DNA from: Bacteroidia bacterium 43-41
GTDB taxonomy: Bacteria > Bacteroidota > Bacteroidia > Bacteroidales > Dysgonomonadaceae
Assembly: GCA_001898165.1 (NCBI GenBank)
Contig: MKTD01000041.1
Coordinates: 36,298 to 100,297 of the forward strand
Direction: 5' to 3'
Length of the DNA: 64,000 bases
The position numbers and the translations under genes are program-made. Each line of letters opens with the position of its first letter. Within the stretch, counting starts at the first letter, position 1. Positions 9,291-17,929 of the stretch are shown in pieces. Below the pieces are notes generated by a model that was given only the letters and a program-made list of their open reading frames with translations, was not told where the DNA came from and ran no database searches.

Positions 9291-10559
9291 ATGAAAGAAG
9301 AACAAATTAAGAAAGAGTATGCAGCTGCAAAAGAACAATACGCTGTACTTGGGGTTGATGTGGAAAAAGCAATCGAAAAGCTAAACAGTGTATCTATTTC
9401 CATCCATTGCTGGCAGGCCGACGACGTGTCGGGTTTTGAAAATCCCGATGGAGAACTGACCGGCGGAATCCAAACAACAGGGAACTACCCCGGTAAAGCC
9501 GGCTCAATAGATGAATTGAAAAAAGACATCGAGAAAGTGTTGACCCTGATTCCCGGAAAACACCGCTTAAGTTTACACGCGATCTACGGTGATTTCGGGA
9601 AAAAATTTGTGGATAGGGACCAAATTGAACCTAAACATTTTCAGACGTGGATAGATTGGGCAAAGAAGGTAGGTGCGAAACTGGATTTTAATTCCACATT
9701 CTTTTCTCATTCAAAAAGCGGGAACTATTCACTTTCGAGTTTCAATCCGGAGATACGTGATTTCTGGAAAGAACATTTGCGCCGTTGCCGCCGTATAGCA
9801 GAAGAGATGGGCCGTCAACAAGGTGATGCATGCATCCACAATATCTGGATACATGACGGGGAGAAAGACAAAACAGTTTCCCGCATACAACACAGGCAAC
9901 TGTTGAAAGAATCGTTAGACGAGGTGATGACCGAAAAAATCAGCACCGATTACCTAAAAGATTGTGTTGAGTGCAAACTTTTTGGTATTGGCAGCGAAAG
10001 TTATGTTGTGGGTTCTCATGAGTTTTACATGGGATATGCCGTTAAAAACAATATGCTGCTAACGTTGGATGCCGGACATTTCCATCCGACCGAAGGGATT
10101 GCAGATAAAATTTCCTCCATGTTGCTTTTTGTTCCCGAAATCACCTTGCATGTCAGCCGTCCTGAACGTTGGGATAGCGACCATGTGGTCATCCTGAACG
10201 ATGCGCTGTTGGAGTTATCGCAAGAGATTGTCCGTTCCGGACAAATGGAAAAAATACATATCGGACTGGATTATTTTGATGCGTCCATTAATCGTATTGG
10301 CGCTTATGTTGTTGGAATCCGGTCAACCCAGAAAGCATTGTTACAAGCGCTTTTAGAACCGACCGAAAAGCTGCGTGATTACGAAAAGCAAGATCATAAT
10401 TTTCAGCGGCTGGCTTATCTGGAAGAACTAAAAGCCATGCCCTGGAATGCAGTTTACAACTATTATTGCTTACAACAAGGTGTTCCGGTTGGAAATGAGT
10501 ATATTAAAGAAATTGAAAATTACGAATCGGAAGTAACTTCTAAAAGACAAGCACGATGA
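9291..10559 (+). CDS. rhaA: L-rhamnose isomerase
   Basis: 422 residues, the usual family length. It begins MKEEQIKKEYAAAKEQYAVLG and contains SISIHCWQADDVSGFE, typical of RhaA, with later metal-site stretches LDFNSTFFSHSKSG, CIHNIWIHDGEKDKT, LLTLDAGHFHPTEG and HVSRPERWDSDHVV. It converts L-rhamnose to L-rhamnulose in a TIM-barrel metal enzyme. It starts 25 nt after the kinase and overlaps the transporter gene by 4 nt (ATGA), so the three genes form one operon. Confidence 0.96.
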   Translation: MKEEQIKKEYAAAKEQYAVLGVDVEKAIEKLNSVSISIHCWQADDVSGFENPDGELTGGIQTTGNYPGKAGSIDELKKDIEKVLTLIPGKHRLSLHAIYGDFGKKFVDRDQIEPKHFQTWIDWAKKVGAKLDFNSTFFSHSKSGNYSLSSFNPEIRDFWKEHLRRCRRIAEEMGRQQGDACIHNIWIHDGEKDKTVSRIQHRQLLKESLDEVMTEKISTDYLKDCVECKLFGIGSESYVVGSHEFYMGYAVKNNMLLTLDAGHFHPTEGIADKISSMLLFVPEITLHVSRPERWDSDHVVILNDALLELSQEIVRSGQMEKIHIGLDYFDASINRIGAYVVGIRSTQKALLQALLEPTEKLRDYEKQDHNFQRLAYLEELKAMPWNAVYNYYCLQQGVPVGNEYIKEIENYESEVTSKRQAR

Positions 10560-11584
10560 ACACCTTTATTGGTTTGATTATTATCGCAATAGGGAGCATG
10601 GGGCAATCGAGCTCTTATGTTCCCATCAATAAAGTTAAAGATTGGTCGTGGGAAAATTTCTGGCTTGTACAGGGAGTTTTTGCCTGGCTCGTTTTTCCGG
10701 TTCTAGGTGCATTTTTGGCCAACTCCCTTCCGGAATTGATACAGGTTTATTCGGCTAATTCCGGTGCGGCGTTGCAATCAATCGGGTATGGCGTGCTGTG
10801 GGGAATTGGCGGATTAACATTCGGTCTCAGTATGCGATACTTAGGTATCGCCCTTGGTCAATCCGTTGCTTTGGGAACGTGCGCTGCCTTTGGAACCCTT
10901 ATCCCTGCTGTTCTTGCAGGGGACGACCTTCTCTCCCCGAAAGGATTGGTCCTGTTACTGGCTGTTGTTGTAACCTTGGTGGGGATTGCATTGGTGGGAT
11001 ACGCAGGAAGCTTGCGTTCTAAAAACATGTCGGAAGAGGAGCGCAAGAAAGCCATAAAGGACTTTGCTTTAAAAAAAGGGTTGCTTATTGCCTTGTTTGC
11101 CGGAGTCATGAGCGCTTGTTTCAGTTTAGGGTTAAGTGCCGGAACACCTATAAAAGAAGCCGCAATTGCAGCAGGCGCGAGGGAGATTTTCGCCCAAAAT
11201 CCCGTAACACTTTTAGTCACTATTGGCGGTTTTTTCACCAATCTGGCCTATTGTCTCTACATGAATGCAAAAAATAAGACCGGTGGTGAAATTGGAAAAA
11301 CATCTAAATCCGTGCTTATTAATAATCTTCTTTTCTGTGCCTTGGCGGGGTTACTGTGGTATTCTCAGTTCTTCGGCTTGGGGATGGGAAAAAGCTTTTT
11401 CGAACCGGACAGTGTGATGATGGCCTTCTCCTGGAGTATCCTGATGTCTTTAAACGTTGTTTTCAGCAATGTGTGGGGAGTTATTCTGAAAGAATGGAAG
11501 GGGGCCGGTAAAAAAGCAGTTACCTTTCTTGCTGTCGGCATGGCTATATTGATATTTTCTTTAACCATTCCAAATCTATTTTAG
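10556..11584 (+). CDS. rhaT: L-rhamnose/proton symporter, RhaT family
   Basis: 342 residues, about ten hydrophobic membrane segments. The N-terminus MNTFIGLIIIAIGSMGQSS and the following VPINKVKDWSWENFWL are RhaT-like; ALGTCAAFGTLIPAVL and AGVMSACFSLGLSAG are further family segments. It imports L-rhamnose across the inner membrane. Its ATG overlaps the isomerase stop (ATGA), which means coupled translation. An inverted repeat with a T-rich tail follows and may end the operon. Confidence 0.93.
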   Translation: MNTFIGLIIIAIGSMGQSSSYVPINKVKDWSWENFWLVQGVFAWLVFPVLGAFLANSLPELIQVYSANSGAALQSIGYGVLWGIGGLTFGLSMRYLGIALGQSVALGTCAAFGTLIPAVLAGDDLLSPKGLVLLLAVVVTLVGIALVGYAGSLRSKNMSEEERKKAIKDFALKKGLLIALFAGVMSACFSLGLSAGTPIKEAAIAAGAREIFAQNPVTLLVTIGGFFTNLAYCLYMNAKNKTGGEIGKTSKSVLINNLLFCALAGLLWYSQFFGLGMGKSFFEPDSVMMAFSWSILMSLNVVFSNVWGVILKEWKGAGKKAVTFLAVGMAILIFSLTIPNLF

Positions 11585-11611
11585 AAACTGTTCATTCTTT
11601 CATGTTTTCAA

Positions 11612-11668
11612 AAAGCACCATGCAGGATCAATTGATAACTTAGTGTTAAATTGACAGCATTGTGCTTT
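11612..11668 (+). terminator. inverted repeat downstream of rhaT, terminator-like or regulator site
   Basis: AAAGCACCATGC (11612-11623) pairs with GCATTGTGCTTT (11657-11668) with one mismatch; the right arm runs into ATTTTTTTATATTT. The loop holds a second palindrome, ATCAATTGAT (11627-11636). It could end the rhaBAT transcript, or be an operator, since it reaches into the -33 region of the next promoter. Confidence 0.5.
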
Positions 11669-11683
11669 ATTTTTTTATATTTG
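11651..11683 (+). promoter_or_regulatory. promoter of the AraC-type regulator gene
   Basis: TTG at 11651-11653 and TATATTTG at 11676-11683, spacing 22. It decides the start of the following gene: a GTG at 11662 lies upstream of the -7 motif, so the ATG at 11722 is the real start. Confidence 0.6.
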
Positions 11684-11721
11684 TCCGTGAAATTAGAATT
11701 ACATACCAAAAAACAGAAAAA

Positions 11722-12630
11722 ATGAGATTCAACGATTTAGGAATAGATTTTAAATACCTGTTAGTAAACGAGAAAGACAAAGAATTTGGATTAACGGTAA
11801 ATACTGTTGGCTTCCAACCTATTGCGCCAAACACGTTGTATCCTTCCACCGACCATCCCAAGAGCTATTATTTTAACCCCCAAAAAGGAAGAATTTTATC
11901 CGAATATCAATTTGTCTATATCTGTAAAGGGAAAGGAGTCTTTTCATCTGCTACAACAAAAAAGACACCCGTTAAAAAAGGGCAGGTTATCATTCTTTTT
12001 CCCGGGCAATGGCATTCGTACCAACCCTTAAGGGATACCGGATGGAACGAATACTATATCGGTTTTGAAGGAAGCATTATTGATTCTGTTATCGAAAAGA
12101 GCTTTATCTCGGAACAAAATCAAATTTTGGATGTCGGCACGAGTGACGAACTGGTCAATCTGTTTTTAACGGCTATCAAGGTAGCGAAAGAAGATAAAAA
12201 ATCGGCACAACAATATCTTGCCGGAATAGTTTTTCACATTTTGGGAATGATTTTGTCGCTTTCACAAAACAAAAGTTACGATGGACGTGAGTCAACACAA
12301 GTAATTGAGCGAGCCAAGATCATTATGAGAGAAAATATCCATAAAGATATTGATGTGAAAGAAATTGCATCAAAGCTTGGAACAAGCTATTCCTGGTTTA
12401 GAAAGTTTTTTAAAGAATATACGGGCTATCCGCCCGCACAATATTTTCAGGAATTGAAACTCAGGAAAGCAAAAGAGCTACTGACGGAGACTAATTTACC
12501 CATCAAAGAAATTGCTTATGAGCTGAATTTCAGTTCTATTGAATATTTTCTATCGTTTTTCAAACAACGGGTTAAAATAACTCCTTCAGAATATCGCAGA
12601 ATAAACGGCCATGATAAACCGTTGTTATAA
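11722..12630 (+). CDS. AraC-family transcriptional regulator, probable rhamnose-operon activator
   Basis: 302 residues from ATG 11722. The N-terminal half is a cupin-like sensor domain (VYICKGKGVFSSA, KKGQVIILFPGQWHSYQ). The C-terminal half has the two AraC helix-turn-helix motifs: DVKEIASKLGTSYSWFRKFF and LPIKEIAYELNFSSIEYFLS. It sits directly after the rhamnose genes, like RhaR in B. thetaiotaomicron, so it most likely senses rhamnose or rhamnulose and activates rhaBAT and perhaps the divergent operon. The inducer is inference. Its stop is 1 bp from the convergent serS stop. Confidence 0.85.
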   Translation: MRFNDLGIDFKYLLVNEKDKEFGLTVNTVGFQPIAPNTLYPSTDHPKSYYFNPQKGRILSEYQFVYICKGKGVFSSATTKKTPVKKGQVIILFPGQWHSYQPLRDTGWNEYYIGFEGSIIDSVIEKSFISEQNQILDVGTSDELVNLFLTAIKVAKEDKKSAQQYLAGIVFHILGMILSLSQNKSYDGRESTQVIERAKIIMRENIHKDIDVKEIASKLGTSYSWFRKFFKEYTGYPPAQYFQELKLRKAKELLTETNLPIKEIAYELNFSSIEYFLSFFKQRVKITPSEYRRINGHDKPLL

Positions 12631-12631
12631 A

Positions 12632-13903
12632 TCAGTCAATCATCTCAAACCCGGTATAAGGCACTAATGCTGTTGGTATTTTTATTCCCCCGGGCGTTTG
12701 ATTGTTTTCCAGAAGTGCGGCAACAATGCGCGGCAAAGCCAAAGCGCTTCCGTTGAGTGTATGACAAAGCTGCGTTTTGCGATCTTCACTGCGATAACGG
12801 CATTTTAACCGGTTTGCCTGATAACTCTCAAAATTAGATACCGAGCTCACCTCCAACCATCTCTGCTGCGCAGCGGAAAAGACTTCAAAGTCGAACGTGA
12901 GCGCTGAGGTGAAGCCCATGTCGCCCCCACACAAACGTAAAATACGCCAGGGAAGCTCTAATTTCTCCACCAACGTTTGCACATAACGCACCATCTCTTC
13001 CAATCGCTGATAGGAATTTTCCGGCTTATCGATGCAGACAATTTCCACTTTATCAAACTGATGCAAACGGTTCAACCCACGTACATCTTTCCCGTAGGAA
13101 CCGGCCTCGCGGCGGAAGCAAGCGGAATAGGCGGTATTTTTCACCGGCAGGTCTTTTTCATCCAGAATTACATCGCGGTAGAGGTTAGTAACCGGCACCT
13201 CCGCCGTCGGTATAAGGTATAAGTCGTCCAACCCCACATGATACATTTGTCCTTCTTTATCGGGTAATTGTCCCGTTCCAAAGCCGGACGCCGCGTTTAC
13301 GACATAAGGCGGCTGGATCTCAACAAATCCGGCTTCACGAGCATTATCGAGAAAGAAATTAATGAGCGCGCGCTGCAAACGGCATCCCTTTGCTTTATAA
13401 ACAGGAAATCCGGCACCGGTAATTTTTACTCCTAATTCAAAATCTATCAAGTCGTACTTCTTCGCCAGTTCCCAATGCGGAAGAGCATCAGAAGGGAGTT
13501 GTGGCATGTTTCCTCCCGAGCGCTCTATAAGATTGTCTTCGGCTGATTTGCCTTCGGGAACCGAATCGTGCGGTAAATTGGGGATCGTAACCAACAAATC
13601 CTGAATAGCAGCTTCAGCGTCTCTCAACCCGGCTTCGTTAGTTTTGGCAAGCTCCTTCAATTCCGTAACTTGTTGTCTGGCAGTTTCTGCTTCAGCTTTT
13701 CTACCTTCTTTCATCAGCCCGCCTATCGACCTCGACAAGGCGTTGACCTCCGACAATTGACTATCTAAAAGAGTTTGAGCGCTACGGCGCTTTTCGTCTA
13801 ATGCCACTATTTGATTAATTATCTCTTCGGCATCAAATCTTTTTTTGGCAAGTTTGCGAATAACTTCTTCGCTATTTTCATTAATTACTTTGAGTGTAAG
13901 CAT
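12632..13903 (-). CDS. serS: seryl-tRNA synthetase
   Basis: 423 residues. N-terminal coiled-coil arm (1-110, heptad-rich, e.g. RKAEAETARQQVTELKELAK), then the class II catalytic domain with motif 2 FRREAGSYGKDVRGLNRLHQ and motif 3 NGSALALPRIVAALLENNQ. It charges tRNA-Ser. Length and order are standard. A TACCTTTG -7 element lies 38 bp upstream. Confidence 0.98.
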   Translation of the reverse strand: MLTLKVINENSEEVIRKLAKKRFDAEEIINQIVALDEKRRSAQTLLDSQLSEVNALSRSIGGLMKEGRKAEAETARQQVTELKELAKTNEAGLRDAEAAIQDLLVTIPNLPHDSVPEGKSAEDNLIERSGGNMPQLPSDALPHWELAKKYDLIDFELGVKITGAGFPVYKAKGCRLQRALINFFLDNAREAGFVEIQPPYVVNAASGFGTGQLPDKEGQMYHVGLDDLYLIPTAEVPVTNLYRDVILDEKDLPVKNTAYSACFRREAGSYGKDVRGLNRLHQFDKVEIVCIDKPENSYQRLEEMVRYVQTLVEKLELPWRILRLCGGDMGFTSALTFDFEVFSAAQQRWLEVSSVSNFESYQANRLKCRYRSEDRKTQLCHTLNGSALALPRIVAALLENNQTPGGIKIPTALVPYTGFEMID

Positions 13904-13940
13904 AAAAAAACAGTTTCAACTATTTTTGATTGAGGATGTG

Positions 13941-13948
13941 CAAAGGTA
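13941..13948 (-). promoter_or_regulatory. -7 element of serS
   Basis: TACCTTTG on the minus strand matches TAnnTTTG; the start would be near 13935, about 30 nt before the serS ATG. The -33 position has GTTTC, not TTG. Confidence 0.5.
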
Positions 13949-14008
13949 ACAAAAATTCCCGCGCCGAAACAGTTGTAACACGAAATATATTTATCGGTGA
14001 ATTGGCAA

Positions 14009-14149
14009 TCAGAATAATTGGAAATGAACGAAATCTTTCATTTGACGGTCTCTTTTCTTTTTTTTCTGGTAGTTTCGCATCACAATAAACGAAACTGCGG
14101 AAAAGGCAGCCACCACCAAAATATCTTTAAACAGACTATTTTTCATCAT
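14009..14149 (-). CDS. small single-pass membrane protein, 46 aa, unknown function
   Basis: Starts with MMKNSLFKDILVVAAF; a hydrophobic stretch (about residues 10-25) is followed by a basic Lys/Arg-rich tail, as in small inner-membrane proteins with a cytosolic C-terminus. It begins 100 bp after the tilS stop on the same strand. A TTG and a near-match TAACTTCA (19 nt apart) upstream could be a weak promoter. No family recognised. The open frame is short, so it may be chance, but the membrane/basic pattern favours a gene. Confidence 0.4.
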   Translation of the reverse strand: MMKNSLFKDILVVAAFSAVSFIVMRNYQKKKKRDRQMKDFVHFQLF

Positions 14150-14248
14150 TGTATTTTTTAGTTATAACAGTTTTATTTGCTTTTGTGTTTTTAGAAAATC
14201 AATTTTTCCGGTATGAAGTTACATAAAAATATCTTTTCGTCAAAAAAT

Positions 14249-15577
14249 TCACCCCATTTCACCACTTTTTAACTCAATTTGCAAGACACTTTTAGTCTTT
14301 GATGTAATCCTGAACCGATTATCCGGCCGATGCCCTACCACCCAGACCACATCTTCACCCGACAGCAAAATCCATGTTTCTTCCTTCTCTATCAGATTAA
14401 ATTTTTGGTTGGTAAAAAAATCGCTCAACTTCTTTTTACCTTTCATTCCGAAAGGAACAAACCAATCACCCGTTTGCCATCTTCGCAACTTGAGTGGAAA
14501 CCGCAGTTTAGCGGCATCGGCATACAACATATTATTATTTTTACAGATGGATTTCGGAACATCCGTTAATTTAATGTCTAAACCAATCGGATTCGAAATT
14601 TCTTGCGAAACCGCATCAATAAAATAGGATTGATTATCAGATTCTGATTTTTCTGTTTTATCGATAAGAAAACAGGTACGATCTTTTATCAATCGGTATG
14701 TAGGAGAATAGAACACTTTTCCCGGTAAAGCATTCAGTCCGTTTTTCACATCATCGATAACGGAAGGATGAAATCCCAAAGGCGATAGAATCTCGAACAA
14801 GATCGACGACGGGGAAACGGTTTGCTTCAATTTCTCAATATCAATTTTATTGTTTTGCAAAACAGCTTCTATATCCGCATCAACCGCTTTTTTATATACT
14901 TTCCCTGCTTCGGCCAGGTTTTCAGAGGTACGAAAAATAGATTCACTTACCGACGGGTTGAGCTTTTGCAGCATAGGCAAAACGTTCAACCGGATATAAT
15001 TTCGGGCATAAATATCTTCATAATTGGTGTGATCTGTCCTATAAGGAATTTCGCGTTCCATCAGGTAATTTTCTATTTCGCTCCGGGTAACGCAAAGCAT
15101 CGGGCGGACAATTTTTTTGTTTTTAGGAGAAATTCCGCTCAATCCGCCGATTCCCGTACCGCGAATTAAATTCAGTAGCACCGTTTCTACCGAATCGTCT
15201 TTGTGATGGGCCACGGCAATAGCATCGGCATTAAATTGTATCCGCATCATTTCAAACCACGCGTAACGCAGTTCACGCGCTGCCATCTCAATGGAAATCT
15301 TTTTATCGGCGGCATATTGTCTGGTATCGAAATCGATGGAAGTGAACTCAATATCGCTTTCCTCACACCACTTTTTCACAAATCCGGCATCATCCTCCGA
15401 TTCTTTTCCCCGAAGATGAAAATTACAATGTGCCGCAATACACCGGTAACCCAGCAAAGTCAGTATATCAAGTAAAGCCATGGAATCCGCACCACCGCTA
15501 AGCCCCAATACCAACGTAGCATCGTTTTCCAGCAAACGTTTTTCGGCAATATATGTTTTTATCTTTTGAAGCATCAA
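14249..15577 (-). CDS. tilS: tRNA(Ile)-lysidine synthetase
   Basis: 442 residues. PP-loop ATP motif SGGADS at residues 27-32, then HCNFHLRGKESEDDA and AVAHHKDDSVETVLLNLIRG, all typical of TilS. The C-terminal RNA-binding domain includes LRRWQTGDWFVPFGMKGKKK. It modifies C34 of tRNA-Ile2 (CAU) to lysidine so that it reads AUA. Divergent from pheS, with a TATATTTG promoter element at 15649-15656. Confidence 0.96.
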   Translation of the reverse strand: MMLQKIKTYIAEKRLLENDATLVLGLSGGADSMALLDILTLLGYRCIAAHCNFHLRGKESEDDAGFVKKWCEESDIEFTSIDFDTRQYAADKKISIEMAARELRYAWFEMMRIQFNADAIAVAHHKDDSVETVLLNLIRGTGIGGLSGISPKNKKIVRPMLCVTRSEIENYLMEREIPYRTDHTNYEDIYARNYIRLNVLPMLQKLNPSVSESIFRTSENLAEAGKVYKKAVDADIEAVLQNNKIDIEKLKQTVSPSSILFEILSPLGFHPSVIDDVKNGLNALPGKVFYSPTYRLIKDRTCFLIDKTEKSESDNQSYFIDAVSQEISNPIGLDIKLTDVPKSICKNNNMLYADAAKLRFPLKLRRWQTGDWFVPFGMKGKKKLSDFFTNQKFNLIEKEETWILLSGEDVVWVVGHRPDNRFRITSKTKSVLQIELKSGEMG

Positions 15578-15648
15578 GCTAATACTCCCGTTTCATCCCT
15601 TTCTAAAACTGTCATTTGTTTGTTTTTTTACGATTTTTTCTTTCATTG

Positions 15649-15656
15649 CAAATATA
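15649..15656 (-). promoter_or_regulatory. -7 element of tilS
   Basis: TATATTTG on the minus strand, about 72 bp upstream of the tilS ATG; no TTG at the expected -33 spacing. Confidence 0.45.
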
Positions 15657-15727
15657 CGATATGTTTTTCAAAATCGGGTGGAAAAGAATTCTTTCTTCAA
15701 AATCAAGGTAAATAGCCGGGAAAAATG

Positions 15728-15735
15728 TATTTTTG
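15728..15735 (+). promoter_or_regulatory. -7 element of pheS
   Basis: TATTTTTG. An upstream in-frame TTG codon at 15733 lies inside this motif, so translation must begin downstream, at ATG 15763. Confidence 0.5.
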
Positions 15736-15762
15736 TATAAAATTAAAGACAATAAAGATTGT

Positions 15763-16782
15763 ATGTTAGATAAAATTCACTCCCTTCTTTCCGAAATAGA
15801 TCGGGTCACGGCATCAAACGCCGATGAACTGGAAGCATTACGCATCAAATACTTAAGCAAAAAAGGCATTATCTCTGTGTTGATGGACGATTTTAGAAAC
15901 GTTGCCCCCGAGCAGAAACGCGAAGTCGGCATGAAACTGAACGAACTGAAACAGAAAGCCCAGGAAAAAATGCAATCGCTGAAGGATCAGTTTGAAAGCA
16001 ACAAAGGAAAAGATGCGGAGATTGACTTAACCCGAACCGCTTATCCGGTTTCTCTCGGGACACGCCATCCGATTTCGATTGTGAAAGAAGAAATTTGTGA
16101 TATTTTTAAACGCTTAGGGTTTTCCATCGCCGAGGGGCCGGAAGTAGAGGACGATTGGCATGTTTTTTCATCGCTCAACTTTGCCGAAGACCATCCAGCA
16201 CGTGATATGCAGGACACTTTTTTTATACAAAGTAATCCGGATATTGTTTTACGTACGCACACTTCGTCTGTTCAGACCCGCGTAATGGAAAAAACACAAC
16301 CCCCTATTCGCATTATTTGTCCGGGACGGGTGTATAGGAACGAAGCTATCTCGTACAGGGCACACTGTTTCTTCCATCAGGTGGAAGCGTTGTATGTTGA
16401 CAAAGATGTATCGTTTGCCGATTTAAAACAAGCGTTGCTCTTCTTTGCCAAAGAGATGTTCGGAGCCGATACAAAAATCCGGCTTCGTCCGTCGTACTTC
16501 CCGTTTACCGAGCCCAGCGCCGAAATGGATATTTCCTGCAACTTGTGTGGTGGTGAAGGTTGCCCGTTTTGCAAATACACGGGTTGGGTGGAAATTTTGG
16601 GATGCGGCATGGTTGACCCCAACGTACTGGATAATTGCGGAATAGACAGTAAGATATACACTGGATACGCACTCGGAATGGGAATTGAGCGCATTACAAA
16701 CCTGAAATACCAGGTGAAGGACTTGCGGATGTTTTCAGAAAACGACGTACGTTTTCTGGAACAATTTCAGGCAGCACATTAG
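15763..16782 (+). CDS. pheS: phenylalanyl-tRNA synthetase alpha subunit
   Basis: 339 residues from ATG 15763 (MLDKIHSLLSEIDRV). N-terminal coiled coil (1-85), then class II core: TSSVQTRVMEKTQPPIRIIC, motif 2 RVYRNEAISYRAHCFFHQVE and motif 3 GYALGMGIERITNLKY. A Cys-rich insertion CNLCGGEGCPFCKYTGW suggests a metal-bound loop, as in many Bacteroidetes PheS proteins. It forms the heterotetramer with PheT, which is not in the window. Two envelope-protein genes follow at 21 and 43 nt and may share the transcript. Confidence 0.97.
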   Translation: MLDKIHSLLSEIDRVTASNADELEALRIKYLSKKGIISVLMDDFRNVAPEQKREVGMKLNELKQKAQEKMQSLKDQFESNKGKDAEIDLTRTAYPVSLGTRHPISIVKEEICDIFKRLGFSIAEGPEVEDDWHVFSSLNFAEDHPARDMQDTFFIQSNPDIVLRTHTSSVQTRVMEKTQPPIRIICPGRVYRNEAISYRAHCFFHQVEALYVDKDVSFADLKQALLFFAKEMFGADTKIRLRPSYFPFTEPSAEMDISCNLCGGEGCPFCKYTGWVEILGCGMVDPNVLDNCGIDSKIYTGYALGMGIERITNLKYQVKDLRMFSENDVRFLEQFQAAH

Positions 16783-16803
16783 ACATCCCCAAAAACAATT
16801 GCT

Positions 16804-17886
16804 ATGATAAAAATAAAACATCTTTTATTTTCCGTTTTAATTGTCTCACTCTCGGCAGTTTGCGTGCAGGCGCAACAAACTGTGAGAATGAACGCCATTA
16901 AAGCCAACGATTACGGAGTGATCTATTCGTTGCCGAAAACATCGTTGGTAATAACCCTGAAAGTTAAGAAAACCGTTTACAACCGCGGTGAGTTTTATCA
17001 GTTCGCACAACGATACCTGAGCATTGACCCCATTACCGAAAGCAGGACCGAATTCACGCTGGAAGATGTGATGGTATCCAACCGCGGAATCGTGGACAAG
17101 GATAACTCGTTCATGGTAATATTCAAACCTAACTCAGTTGCACCCTACGTTCATCTCACGCAGGACGGACTGATTTCCACCATAAACGCTAATCCCGAGT
17201 CGGAAAAAGAGTCCTCTTTCGACCTTCCGGCACCTTCTCCCGCTCCGCTTAACCCGCGAAGATTTTTGTCGGAAGAGACACTGATGGCCGGTTCAACAGC
17301 CAAACAGGCAGAATTGGTTTCGAAACAGATTTTCGATCTGCGCCGTAGCCGTAACGATATTCTGATCGGAGAGGCCGATAATATGCCGCCCGATGGCGAA
17401 GCATACAAAGTGGTGATGGAGCAAATAACCAATCAGGAAAAAGTACTGACCGAAATGTTCTCGGGAAGTACACAAACCGAATATTTTACCAAAGAGATCG
17501 TAGTTGTTCCTACGGAAAAAGATATTGATAGAATAGTTATCGGCAGATTTTCCGAAAAACTCGGACCTGTGGATGCCGATAATCTTGCCGGAGCACCCAT
17601 TTACCTGACTCTGAAAAGCAAAACGCCAAAAGTAGAAAACGCACTTTCCGACAAGGAGAGGGAACGCCTCGAGAAAAAGCTCTCCGAAGGAGTAGTTTAT
17701 AACGTTCCGGGCAAAGCGCAACTTACACTGGAGTTTAAGAACCAAACGCTGAAAAACCAGGAAATGGATATCGTTCAGTTTGGTTCGAAGGATGTACTTA
17801 CCAAAAAGATGTTCGACAACATGAAGCAACCCGTCAAGGTGATTTTCTACCCCAACCTGGGTGCCATAAAGCAAATTATTCAGTAA
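16804..17886 (+). CDS. DUF4831 family secreted/periplasmic protein
   Basis: 360 residues. Signal peptide LLFSVLIVSLSAVCVQAQ with probable cleavage near residue 24. The mature part reads like the Bacteroidales DUF4831 family: NDYGVIYSLPKTSLVITLKV and YFTKEIVVVPTEKDIDRIVI are the clearest stretches. No enzymatic motif and no known function. It follows pheS by 21 nt. Confidence 0.75.
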   Translation: MIKIKHLLFSVLIVSLSAVCVQAQQTVRMNAIKANDYGVIYSLPKTSLVITLKVKKTVYNRGEFYQFAQRYLSIDPITESRTEFTLEDVMVSNRGIVDKDNSFMVIFKPNSVAPYVHLTQDGLISTINANPESEKESSFDLPAPSPAPLNPRRFLSEETLMAGSTAKQAELVSKQIFDLRRSRNDILIGEADNMPPDGEAYKVVMEQITNQEKVLTEMFSGSTQTEYFTKEIVVVPTEKDIDRIVIGRFSEKLGPVDADNLAGAPIYLTLKSKTPKVENALSDKERERLEKKLSEGVVYNVPGKAQLTLEFKNQTLKNQEMDIVQFGSKDVLTKKMFDNMKQPVKVIFYPNLGAIKQIIQ

Positions 17887-17929
17887 ACAGATAACGCGTC
17901 CGACGCATAATCGACAAAAAAACATAAAA

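Noticed and set aside
11662..11721. Longer N-terminus for the AraC regulator
   Set aside because: It would start upstream of the -7 promoter element; ATG 11722 fits the family start.
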